Part shown: in pieces, positions 12,215-22,270 of the stretch
How positions within the stretch are numbered: the stretch's first letter is position 1
Layout: each line of letters opens with the position of its first letter
NCBI RefSeq assembly: GCF_964340395.1
Contig: NC_135560.1
Location: 17,721,098 to 17,785,097 of the forward strand
DNA length: 64,000 nt
Direction: 5' to 3'
Origin: Glandiceps talaboti
Lineage: Eukaryota; Hemichordata; Enteropneusta; Spengelidae
Notes under the pieces: generated by a model
The model's input: the letters and a program-made list of their open reading frames with translations, nothing else
What the model was told of the DNA's origin: nothing
The model's database searches: none
Translations under genes and position numbers: made by a program

Positions 12215-13173
12215 GTAAGTGGTATGTCCCATAAAACAGATCTGGTTTTATATCAGTGAGGTTTTATCACAGGCACTGTAGTGCTTAGAAGGAGTAAACA
12301 TATATACAACCTGAAATGAAGCAATGAGTAAAAACATCGGCAAGATTGTTGTCATGGATACCAACTCGCATGACTCAGTATACATAGCAGGAATGGAATT
12401 TGTAGACAAGAACAAGAGTTTATGAAAATGATATCATTGGAAAAGAAAAAAGGAGAGCTATTTTGTATTAATAAATTGGAGGAGTTTTTCAGTGACCTTT
12501 TTCTGTGAAAATCTCATTTCTTGAAGTGCACAGTTCTGGTACCCATTCTGATATAAAATTGGATCCAAGGAGCACCCCTAGTGACAAAACTGTTCAATCT
12601 TTTGTCTTTCTTATAATTGGAATTTGGCATATATTGATTTCTTGTGCATCACTGCAGACAGTACAATGTATGATCAAGATTTTTGGTAACTTCACAGCGA
12701 TGTAGTAACAATGAACATGACATTTCATGTATAATTGTGGAATAATACAGTATGTATATAAAAGCACAAAAAGGTGCCAACTCACAGCCAACTAATTAAT
12801 CATGCAGCAAAAGAAACATTGACCAAAGAGGGCGCCCTTGCGGGCCTGTCATTAGTAATTTTCCACAAGAAGACATATTGTACAATATGATGTGAAAAGT
12901 TCATATAATCTGGACAGAAGTATAATCAAATTTCAATCCTGTGCCCCTCCTCTTATCCTGCATGCAGCTTGCAAAACACCACAGGTACTAAAAGAGTGCT
13001 GTAGAACTTGGTGTACTAATATCTATTATCAGTCATTTCTGAAAAAAAAACTAATAAGCTGACGTTTGTGAAAAACCTAATAGGCTTTGGTGTGTGCTGT
13101 TTTTTGTTTTATTAACTCATTTTATAACACCACACCATTGTTGATTTACCAAGGTTATAACACACAAGCAGTT

Positions 13174-13444
13174 AAAAAGTTTTTAGCATTGAGCTTTTGA
13201 AGTGGGACTTGTGATTCCATTATTGATACATCCCCACATGATTTCCTGAGAAAGATCCGAGAGGCTATCATAATCAGACACTATAATCCCAAGATCAACA
13301 GAGATGGGGACATCGAACTACCTAACACCTACAATTGGTTGATCATACTGCCACCTAGTGGTCAGCTGTAACTATGGAATTTGTCATTCTGCTAAGGATT
13401 GTCAGCAAAGACAGATAGATTGAAAGCTCAATGCTAAAAAGTTT
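13174..13444 (+). mobile_element. Retroelement ORF fragment (Penelope-like C-terminus?) between short inverted repeats
   Basis: From about 13215 a stop-free + strand frame reads DSIIDTSPHDFLRKIREAII and continues IRHYNPKINRDGDIELPNTY. The pattern (F-L-x-x-x-I-R/K-E-A-x-x-I-R, N-P-x-x-N-R-D-x-G/D, then E-L-P-x-x-Y) resembles the end of the GIY-YIG-type region in Penelope-like and related retroelement ORFs, from memory. The fragment is flanked by an inverted repeat of about 22 bp, 'gtttttagcattgagctt' on the left and 'aagctcaatgctaaaaagtt' on the right. It is far too short to be active. The exact element class is uncertain. Confidence 0.5.
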
Positions 13445-13653
13445 GACCTGCTCTGTAAATCATTGGATCTACCAAGCTGGTGAATGACTATGGTCAACAA
13501 TATCGTTGTTATCGTCGTTGAAATCAAGATCTGATAGTGTGGTAATAATTAAAAGCATAACATGAGAACTTGTCATCAAATCTGATACTAAAAGAGACAG
13601 ATGACCTATCAAATACAAAAGAAAACTGATGATGTCATTGATGTTATGCAAAA

Positions 13654-13658
<5 letters not shown>

Positions 13659-13707
<49 letters not shown>

Positions 13708-13760
13708 TGTGTGTGTGTGTGTGTCTGTGTGTCTGTGTGTCTGTGTGTCTGTGTTTCTGT
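13659..13760. repeat. GT/CTGT microsatellite
   Basis: A (GT)n run grades into a (CTGTGTGT)n pattern. It is a simple sequence repeat in an intron. Confidence 0.95.
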
Positions 13761-14721
13761 TTTTTTAAAAACCTTCACCAGAATAAAGAAAGATAGGGTT
13801 GGTCGGGTAAGTAGAAACATATAGAATTAACTATGACTGCACTAATAAGATATTGAGAGGATGAATCAAATATTAAGGGGTTAATACTGTACAAATTTTT
13901 TAAATACAGGCCAAAATGAAATCAATATTTAGATATTTTAGGATCCAAAATGGCCACCAAATATTGTGTAAAATCTAGGGGAAAAAGAAAATATTGTCAA
14001 AGTACTTGAAAACAAAACAGTGAACTACAAAATGTCTGTAAAGGATCAGGAATAAAGTGTTCATGTGGTAAAGTTTGATTTTCAAGTAAATTTGTCTGAG
14101 GCCATGTTCTACATAAAAACAGATTTATCAGCCCACATTACCATAGGCAATCTGTACATATGTGTCATACAATAGTTTTGTAATGGCGGAGTAAACTTTA
14201 AAAATGTTTTTAATAAGGAATCTTATCTTTATAAGGAACCTTTTTATAAGGTATCGTTGATGATACTGTTTGTGTTCTTTCAAACAACAAGTTGATGATG
14301 AAAAATATTTTGTTCAGGGATTTTTAAAAAAAATCAATGCTGTCGATGCATGGTTTCTTGACGTACTTGATTGGCACATGCAAGGCATCATTTTGAAAGG
14401 TTACCAAGTAATTAGGAAATAATGAATGAATCACTATTTTTAGAATACGAATATTTTGCATGAAGAAGATTTTGTGCAACTGTGAAATAAAAAACAGCAA
14501 GTTAATTTATATGTTGATAACATCAGCAATTCATGTTCATTTCAGCATAGGTGAGTATAGGAAGTAAATAGGGAAATATACAAAGAAATGGAATCCCACA
14601 AAAAAAAGGTTGCTTTATTTTTCAATGTATTTGCTGCTGTGAGCTGTATCATCGAGTGTTTTTTGTTCGTGTTTTTTGCATATGATTTGATGGAGCACCG
14701 CACCGTTCTTTTTTCGTTTAG

Positions 14722-14838
14722 ATCTTCAGCGGAAAGAAGCTGAAGAATTACAGAAGAAACTGGACGTATTGAACACAATTATGGACCAGGAGATGATGAT
14801 GTTGAAAGAGCAGCACAAGAGAACCACGGGATCACACT
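14722..14838 (+). CDS. unc13: Unc13/Munc13 homologue, exon C: helix following C2A
   Basis: The exon starts with two bases completing an Asp codon, then encodes LQRKEAEELQKKLDVLNTIM and DQEMMMLKEQHKRTTGSH. The vertebrate counterpart after C2A is an acidic/basic amphipathic helix with the same skeleton (EEEA...KKLEQLN.M.DQ). In Munc13 this helix supports RIM binding and dimer choice. The acceptor is 'ttttttcgtttag' and the donor 'cact|gtatgt'. Phases are 1 in and 1 out. The last 15 or so residues do not resemble vertebrate Munc13-1, and the Cys-Cys-Asn-Trp segment that follows in vertebrates was not found. The 3' end could be alternative, but the GTATGT donor keeps phase with the next exon. Confidence 0.9.
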
Positions 14839-15479
14839 GTATGTTGGAGAATATCCAAAATACAAATTTGCTGATTTTAAGTCTCTGTTTTTTTTTGCTG
14901 CTGTGCGCATTGTGTGCTTTCTTTCTTTGTCATGCTGTTGTGGATATTGTGATATAAGTTGCAGTTTTTACATATCACATTCATAAGGAACGCTGTCATC
15001 TTCATGTTTTATGTTTTGTTCTTGCGCCTGCCTGGTCACTGCATATTTGCATGATCATATCTCATCATTGTGTAATTGTTCTGTTCCATTTTATTCATCA
15101 CCACATAGTTTGAATGTCTTAAAGTGGGATTTCACACAAACTTTTGTACCTTCGGTTGTGAGATTGATTTTAAGTTGTTGCTACGACGATGTTATCTTTG
15201 AAGTTGAATTATAGCCAAAAAGTACATAAAATATTATTTGGTATTTAATTATTGTACATTGTTGTAGCACCTTTCACTTGGACTGCTCAATATATATATA
15301 TATATATAACACAGGTTGTTGTACAAGGAATGTTGTGAAACATTCAGGGCAATGTGAACTGCAATATATTTACACCCTGAGATCTTCCAGGACTACTGAT
15401 CAGAAAAGCAGGTAATATCCAGAGTTTGACCATGATGAGAGAAGACTATTAATAGTGACAGTCTTAGACTCTGAAGTTT

Positions 15480-16560
15480 GCATTTCTAGCATCACGCCAG
15501 ATCTGCAGTTCAACCTAAGGTCTGCTCCTTCTCGGCTCCAGGAGTATATACCAGATGTATTGTTTGATCCAGGCTTTGCTCCTTCCAGGCTCTGGAACTA
15601 TACCAGATCTGTAGTTTGATACATTGCATTCTTTCAAGGCTTCAGGACTATACCAGTTCTGTTGTTTGTTCCAGGATCTACTTAAATTCCAGACTCCAGG
15701 ACAAGACTCAGATCTGTAGTTCATTCCAGGGTTTATGCCTTCCAGGTTCCGGGACTATACCAGGTCTGTTCCAAGATCTACTCCTTCCATGCCCTGGGAC
15801 TACCAGATCTGTAGTTCAATCCTCAGTCTACATACCTTCCATATATCTGGACTACACCAGATCTGTATTTTGATCCAGTTCACCACATCTGTGATTTGAT
15901 CTGAGAAAATCTCAGGGTTTCAAAGGCTACACAAGAACTGCATTTGTACTTTGAGACTTTTGTTCTACTTAAATGTAAAATCTGCATTTGTATATCCAGG
16001 GAGATTGAGATACTGGTGCTATAATACCAAATCTGTGGTTTCACTTCACACTCTATATTCTAGGGCTACAACAGGTCTGCAGTTAGATCCAGGAACATGT
16101 GGGTTTTCCTGGCTGTACCAGATCTGTTGTAGAACTCAAAGACATACAGCTAGTTGTAATATTGGCATTTCGTTGAAGGGGCCACTCAGACATGTGGCTA
16201 CAAGAGATTTTCCATTGCTCCCAGAGACTTCATTCCAGGACAACTTCGAATCTGAATATGTATCCTGTGACCCCCAGTGCAGGTGCTATATTCGATTGCA
16301 TACTTACATTTTATAACTTTCCATGGCAACAAAGGATTTGCTGTTGCATCCTGGTATTTTCCAGCACAAAACATGCAGGTTCCTCTGTATATTTCAGGAT
16401 CACACAGGATCTTTTCCTGTAATTTGTATTTTACAGGCATATTTAATACTGATATGTGGTTTTCCAGGTGACAGGGTCTTTTGGTGTATTTTCAAAATTA
16501 CCAGGACTACTGTGTTTGTATTGATCTCTTCAACATTTATCTGTATGTTTCATGGCATCA
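15480..16560. repeat. Degenerate minisatellite, unit about 55-60 bp
   Basis: Variants of 'ccagatctgtagttcaatcc' recur about every 50-60 bp (near 15488, 15604, 15699, 15806, 15854, 16112), separated by 'ctccttccaggctctggac' variants. The array is clearest between 15480 and 15900 and decays up to about 16560. The ORFs predicted here (up to 121 codons) are by-products of the repeat. Confidence 0.7.
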
Positions 16561-17036
16561 TATTCAGTGGTAACGCTTGACTACTAGTACCAGCTGTACT
16601 TCCAAACTAGACATGTAAACTTATATGCTGTTTTGGAGTTAGATACCAGTGGTTAAATATAAAGTTCCCATAACCTGTCAAATGGGATATGCATAATTCC
16701 CAAAATGTTTTGGAGTAATGATTTACCTTTTTTTTCATCAGACTTCAATCACAATGTGTTATTTATTTCATTGCCACGCCATAACCATGAATTGTCAATT
16801 TGTACATATCCATAATGATCTCATCTATGTGTGTTTTATACCACCCAGTGAACATCTATCACCTATAAACTATTGTATCTAAGGGGTGCCTGTAGCCCTT
16901 GGTAAAAACAGTTCTCATTACTACTCTGGCAATTTGAGGTCTCAGTTTACTAAGATAGAAACTTACTTTAAACTATTGTTGTGACATTTTGATATAATTA
17001 AGCTATTGAATGGTATTATACTGACATTATGGTGGT

Positions 17037-17205
17037 GTTCCGGAATACTTCTGTAATCTTGAAGTGTACACTTTTGGGGATTTCCAATGTTTACATTATC
17101 TTGCTCACAGGGTGATTAGAGTCGTACGACAGGGTCACCGCAATCACCCACTTCTGTAATCTACCGTGTTGAACAACAATAGTTTTAGTTTGTGTTTATT
17201 TGCCA
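17037..17205. mobile_element. Solo half of the 3143-3568 foldback family
   Basis: The sequence from 'gtgtacacttttggggattt' through 'caatgtttacattatcttg', 'gggtgattaga', 'cacccacttctg' and 'aatagttttagtttgtgttt' follows the right arm of the element at 3143-3568 in the same order. It is a partial copy without the opposite arm. Confidence 0.55.
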
Positions 17206-17506
17206 CAGTTGTATTTATCCCCATCGTGATGTGAAATTTGTTCATTACTAAAATTAGTAATAATATTACAAAAACGTAATTATCAGCAGGTATTTCATAT
17301 GAATACAAAAGGACTTGAATCTTAGACTTCATTTTTTGTACCACAGTAGGTGTGTTCTAGAAGTTTTTGCAAATTTTCCAAACTCTTCATATAGTGGACT
17401 CTGTTAATGAATGTTGATGTTTCTTTTATGATTGTGTGCCTGTATGTGTGTTTATGAGTGTGTATGCACGCATATAATATAGATTTTTAACAATCTAAAT
17501 TTTACA

Positions 17507-17741
17507 GAAAATAAAACCGATACCGGGGTAGTTATGAATCAATGACATATGTTGGTTTTGAAACCTTGGCCCTTTCAAGCTAAAGACAATCTCAGTGTTA
17601 AGGGGTTCACACTGGACGCTTTATGTCGACCCAGAGTCAACTCTAGTCTTGACCCAATACAGAAAATAAAACAGGTACCCGGGTAACATGTAGTTATGAA
17701 TCAATGGCGTATGTTGGTTTTGAAACATTGGCCCTTTCTGG
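17507..17741. repeat. Direct repeat pair of about 75-80 bp
   Basis: Two copies of a block starting 'acagaaaataaaac' and ending 'gttttgaaa(c)-ttggccctttc' sit at about 17507-17576 and 17661-17740. The terminal arm of the adjacent inverted-repeat element lies between them. Confidence 0.6.
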
Positions 17742-18350
17742 TATTTTGATACATACATGTACATGTCCATTGTAGTAACATAGCAGTTGTACTAATAATT
17801 TACCAGGAAAAAGTTTCTATATTTGATATGCCTAACCCATAGTGTGTACGCCTAACCCATAGTTAACAATGTAACTAACATCTACCTCATTCTGCCAAGT
17901 GTTTTAGATTACTGCCAAATAACAAGAATCAGAATTTCTCATTTACTATGTTCACATTATGGGGAACATAGTCGACTTAAGTGTGACTTAAGTCGGAAAA
18001 CTGATAATCTACTTTTTGGGCGGTGTTTAGATTGAATTTGTCAAATGTGCTGTTTTACTTAGACCCAACTTAAATCACATCCTGTAATGTGTAGGTGATT
18101 GCTATGAATTGTGTCATCAACTTGGACCTAAGTTGGCCGAAGTGCATTCACACAAAGTTAACCCAACTTTAAACTTAGTTCTGACTTTAATACACCACCA
18201 GATTGCGCCAGGCCTAACCAAACACGATGAACTGAAATTGTTCACATTTTTCCTCTTCAAAATTTGGCTTAAGACTAGATTTGACTCTTTGAGTTGACAT
18301 GAAGTGTCCAGTGTGAACCCCTTAACAGTGAGATTTTCTTTAGCTTGATA
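17576..18350. mobile_element. Terminal-inverted-repeat element (about 770 bp, non-coding)
   Basis: The left end reads 'aagctaaagacaatctcagt' then 'gttaaggggttcacactgga'. The right end, on the opposite strand, reads 'aagctaaagaaaatctcact' then 'gttaaggggttcacactgga'. The repeats extend about 75 bp inward ('agtcaactctagtcttga' against 'agtcaaatctagtcttaa'). Internally there are repeated 'acttaagt' and 'aagttgg' palindromic words. No transposase is present; it is likely a non-autonomous DNA element. Confidence 0.75.
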
Positions 18351-19210
18351 CTTTATACATTAGGTAATCTCAAAGAGTGCTATGTGGTAACCAAACTCAG
18401 AGTTTGTAATTATCCACACATTACATTAAAATTAGATCAGCAAAAAAAAAAAGGATTCACTTTATCTTAATTACATTACATATTCATATGCATGTTAGTA
18501 TAACATCAGTGTGCTATAGATGCTATACCTGCTACTTTTCTCCCTCTTCCCTTGATTTACTCAAATCTTGCATGAATCACTTGTTCATTGTTCATAAAGA
18601 CTGTATTTTGTTAATGATCTCAGTAGCTGTTGTCTTATACTTATATCACTATGTAAGTTTTAATTATACCATGGAGTCAAGAAAATGAGATCTTGATATC
18701 CGGTTATAACAATGGTTACTAATTAGCAAGAGAGTTGAACCTTACTAGGTCTATTAGATGAACACCACGTTGTTGGCATACTTATAATGACATTCCTATT
18801 TTAGAATTGTTAATTAGTCAATTTTTCTAAACACTGACCCCTCATGGATATTAGGGTATCTCAAAAGGCTGCCATTGACTCAACTGCTTGACGCCCACAC
18901 GGTTCAAGAATAGTTTCGGCAACAACACCTAATACTTCCTGCATACAGTGGAGTTGAACATTTTAAAGGAATGCTTTTTGTCTATGTTCGTCATTCTGAC
19001 TTGAACTACAATTCACTGATATTACTACCCGATACAGTGAACTGGTTTTCGTAATTTTTTATCTTTTCATTCGGCGTTTCTTTTTTCTTCAAGTCATCCA
19101 GTCTCTGACATGCATGTAAAGCATGAAGTGAAAAATACATCAATTCTGTCTTGAAAACGATAACATAATTTCCATAATTTTATTATCTTGTCTTATATCT
19201 TCTACTAAAG

Positions 19211-19410
19211 CTGGTATGTCAGAGGATAGCGATTATACTAGTGACATCAATGCACCAACCCTCTCATACAACAGTCCCCAACACAACGCCAGTGCTCATC
19301 AATACGGACCCCACTATTCCCGAATGGATTCCTTCCAAGAAAGAGGCCATCTTCCTGATTCCATGGACTACCCTGATTATCCAGACTATGACTATCCAAG
19401 AGAACCAGAG
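19211..19410 (+). CDS. unc13: Unc13/Munc13 homologue, exon D: disordered linker
   Basis: Two bases complete a Ser codon (T|CT) from the previous exon, then 66 codons follow: GMSEDSDYTSDINAPTLSYN, SPQHNASAHQYGPHYSRMDS and on to a Pro-Asp-Tyr-rich end (DYPDYPDYDYPREPE). The order D-S-D-Y, then Pro/Ser/Tyr-rich, then N-A-S-x-H-Q-Y is that of the Munc13-1 linker after C2A. This gives a good anchor in an otherwise disordered region. The donor is 'gag|gtatgt', exit phase 0. The Met at 19216 is internal, not a start, because the acceptor and phase join exon C exactly. Confidence 0.9.
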
Positions 19411-20081
19411 GTATGTAGCAATCAGGTAGTCTAGAGGCTATCTGTGGCTTTGATGGCTTTCAATCATATTCCACATCTAGAGGAATGAGGAGCTTAGAAA
19501 AATTCCAAATTCAAACAAAACCACCCACACAACAATTAACATCAAGCTTGTGTTTATCAATAATAGAATTCTGTGTGTTCATTGCAAACAGTTACGTAAT
19601 GTCCATATATGGTACATTTATCATATTAGGTCACTAATACACTGGTTTACATCATTCTAATAGTTGGTGGTTTACTCTTTGCATGAACATCTTTTGGTGG
19701 ATGACTTCTGATTCCTTTACACATGTACTGACAGATCAGCCATTGTGGGCACGGCCTAATCTCCCAGATAAGCCTGGACCGATGACGTCATTTTAATCTA
19801 CTGCATTTGCAGAAGGACTCCAAGCTATAGATAGCTTCTATAGTAGTAGTGGTCACAATGCATCTTGGGAACAGATTTCCCTGAAAGTTCTTAAAATCTT
19901 TCCAACCTTGCAATATGACAATTAACGCTGAGTCTATTTGAATATACAGGAAGTCTGTGTGAGGGCGCTATGAGAACACTTATGAATTACGAACTATTAC
20001 AAGAATCAAGCAATTATATTTTTATCACAGTGTATTTATGTTAAAAATTTATTAATATACCATATGAATTATTTTATTTAG
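19411..20081 (+). other. Unc13 intron (671 bp, phase 0)
   Basis: A GT-AG intron ending 'ttattttatttag'. Nothing else is recognised in it. Confidence 0.85.
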
Positions 20082-20788
20082 ATGTATGATGAATATGGAG
20101 ATCAAGGGGATTATTATGATCGGGATTATGGTGACAGAGATTATGATGACCGAGACTATGATAGAGATTATGACCGTGGGTATGATAGGGATTACTCAGA
20201 TCGAGCCTATGTAGATAGAGATTATTCCGATAGGGATTATCCAGATCGGGTTTATCCAGATCGAATGTATCCAGACGACCGATATGATGATGATTATCCC
20301 GAGGATTATCAACCGGAGGATAATTATCGGCCAGAGGAGGATGATTTTTACGGGGATAGGGATTATTCCTCACCACCGAGACGCAGAGATGACTACAGCT
20401 CACACAGTTCCCCCCGCCACAGCTCTCCGCGTCATAGTTTCCAAGATCACTATTCCGACTCACCAAGAGGTAGCCATCGAGGTTCGCCAAGAAATAGCCG
20501 TCAGGAGGACTTTTTGTATGACTCACCTAGGGGGAGTCGAACTGACTCCCCTCTGCCATACAGGGGGGAGTATCTGGACTCGCCAAGAGGGAGCAGACAT
20601 AGCTCTCCTCGGCCACCCCTTCATAGAGATGAATATGAGCTACCACGTGAAGGATCCATTATTAGTGAAAATGATCTACCCCTCGGGAGTACATATAGAG
20701 GTGGGCGGTCTAACAATGGAAGTGGAAGTCGACAATCATTACTTACTATGGAAGGGCTTGATAGCAGACAGTCACTTCCAACAGACAG
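20082..20788 (+). CDS. unc13: Unc13/Munc13 homologue, exon E: Tyr-Asp-Arg repeat and Ser-Pro-Arg-rich linker
   Basis: This 707-nt exon (235 codons, exit phase 2) is stop-free in the frame set by exon D. Residues 1-80 or so are tandem variants of Y-D-R-D / D-R-D-Y (for example YDRDYDRGYDRDYSDRAY), grading to YPDR units. Residues 80-110 are acidic. About 115-200 carry repeated D-S-P-R-G-S modules (DSPRGSHRGSPRNSR, YDSPRGSRTDSP, LDSPRGSRHSSP). The end is Ser/Gly-rich with R-Q-S-L. No folded domain is visible. Vertebrate Munc13-1 has a long acidic, Ser-rich linker at this place, so position fits but the repeat composition is particular to this genome. The Ser-Pro sites could be phosphorylated (inference). 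The donor 'acag|gtaaga' keeps phase with the calmodulin exon. Confidence 0.88.
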
Positions 20789-20893
20789 GTAAGAGAACCA
20801 TTTGTCAGGAACCAGTTTCTCTGAAAATCAACACCATTCAAGTCCACCTAAATTAATTGTGAAGCTTGTTCATTGTTCTTGAAGGTTAGTTTT

Positions 20894-21342
20894 GTTGCTG
20901 CCCGAGTGGTTAAACCACTTGCTGTTACCACTGTGGTTGGGGTTGGGGTTGGGGTTGGGGTTGGAACCCATTAAGGGTTGTCAGTGGCTGAGTGGTTAAA
21001 CCACTTGCTCTTACCACTGTGGTTGGGGTTGGGGTTGGGGTTGGGGTTGGAACCCATTCAGGGTTGTTGATGGCTGAGTGGTTAAACCACTTGCCTCTTA
21101 CCACTGCGGTTGGGGTTTGAACCCCATTCAGGGTTCATTTAAATTTACCACGCTGTAAGCAAGAAGAGTGTCGTTCAGTTTGACTCTACCGAACAAGGCA
21201 GGTTTTCCCTGGGTACTCCAGTTTCCTCCTGCACTAAAACTGCACCCATGAGGGATGACCCTCACTGGACTTCGTGGGAGATAAGTGTTTATATACTTAT
21301 AGAACTGTCCGGTATAAATCAAGATTAGTGTTATTATTATTG
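20894..21342 (+). mobile_element. tRNA-derived SINE with three tandem 5' heads
   Basis: Three copies of a head, 'tggctgagtggttaaaccac' then 'ttgctcttaccactgtggtt', start near 20895, 20985 and 21071. The last head has a box A-like 'tggctgagtgg' and a box B-like 'ggtttgaaccc' (canonical GGTTCGANNCC) about 35 bp apart, as in tRNA-derived (Leu/Ser-like) RNA polymerase III promoters. The first two heads have the B-box expanded into (GGGGTT)n. The body contains 'cctgggtactccagtttcct', a stretch like the conserved central domain of many invertebrate SINEs (from memory). It ends in 'ttattattattg', a typical short-repeat SINE tail. Confidence 0.7.
20933..21052 (+). repeat. GGGGTT hexamer runs (two blocks)
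   Basis: Consecutive (GGGGTT) units occur at about 20938-20963 and 21022-21050, one in each of the first two SINE heads. Four or more G-runs per block make a G-quadruplex possible. Confidence 0.85.
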
Positions 21343-21799
21343 AAAATAATACAAGAAAGTTGGGCTTCACATCTTGAATCCCCATTTCCCCAGTGTACAA
21401 TGACCATTATCGAATACTAAAATGGCTTTATTTTGATATGATTTTGAATTCTGTTTTAAAAATTTAATTTTTCCCAGATGGTAACTGAGCATAATAATAA
21501 ATACATATGAAATTCCAACATTGAGATTACCAGAACTTGTGTGATAGAGAAACAGAAGTATTTGTGTAAAGTATAAGCTGAGTTTTCAGGCTATATCTTC
21601 AATTTACTATCGAATGCCAGGTGAAAATAGCATTTACATTCATATACAATCATTTAGAGTCAACCCAAAATCATGTGCTGTGAAAACAAAAGAATCTGGT
21701 GACATTAGTTGAGGGCGCTGTTTCAAACTGATAGCACATGAAACTGAATCAAACCTGTACTGTTGTTTCCTTTCACTGGAATGTTGCCAGGATCACTTG

Positions 21800-22270
21800 C
21801 CCTAACATTAAAATTTGCTTAGGGACAATCGCACAATGTGACACCAAAGCTCACTAAGCAAACTTCTTTCGTTTAGGGGGTGGGTGTCTGGCGTCAATGC
21901 GAATACTGATGGTCATTTTCGTACTTCTAACCAAATTTTGACAGAAAACTTTCACGCCTTCAATGAAAACAGCTTTTGTATTTACTACTGAGATGTTGCT
22001 AAGTTGACAAAATTTTACTTCTAATTTGAGAAATGGTGCCGAGTTTCTGGTAGTATTTTAATGTGTTTACAATAATGTTTTTACATTACATCGATCTTAG
22101 CGGTTTGACTGCTACGGATCTCATTATAGTGTACATCATATATAGACGTTTGGTGTCACACTTGTGAGCGTTCGTGTAGGGGGAGGGGGGAGGGGTTTTT
22201 GACCTAAACAATGTTCGTTTGTTGAGCTTGTGCATCATTTTGTGATCATCCCTTACCTTGTTAGTATTTC
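21800..22270. mobile_element. Diverged foldback element
   Basis: The left part 'aagctcactaagcaaac' and 'ttctttcgtttag' pairs imperfectly with the right part, whose reverse complement reads 'aagctcaacaaacgaac' and 'attgtttagg'. The flanks 'ttgcttagggacaatcgcac' and 'gatcatcccttaccttg' extend the pairing. A G-rich run ('ggggggaggggggaggggt'-like) lies near 22180. No ORF is present. Confidence 0.45.

Larger units (their letters stand above)
12215..14721 (+). other. Unc13 intron (2.5 kb, phase 1)
   Basis: A GT-AG intron. It contains the inverted-repeat-flanked retroelement fragment at 13174-13444 and the long GT microsatellite at 13659-13760. I see no coding exon in the rest. Confidence 0.8.
14839..19210 (+). 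other. Unc13 intron (4.4 kb, phase 1)
   Basis: A GT-AG intron holding a degenerate minisatellite (about 15480-16560), a MITE-related half-element (about 17037-17205) and an inverted-repeat element (17576-18350). The acceptor at 19209-19210 is 'tcttctactaaag'. I saw no further exon. Confidence 0.75.

Noticed and set aside
15951-16316. 121-codon ORF in the minisatellite
   Set aside because: It follows the AGATCTG repeat, overlaps others in different frames, and has no family resemblance.
19216-19434. Met at 19216 as a translation start
   Set aside because: A splice acceptor just upstream joins exon C in phase and the linker similarity runs through the junction, so this Met is internal.
20074-20526. 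150-codon minus-strand ORF opposite exon E, and the 190-codon + strand frame at 20284
   Set aside because: Both are shadows of the repetitive exon E. The frame set by exons D and F is the one that joins in phase.
21071-21140. Functional tRNA gene
   Set aside because: Box A and box B resemble a tRNA but no cloverleaf with acceptor-stem pairing could be drawn; it is better explained as the SINE head.
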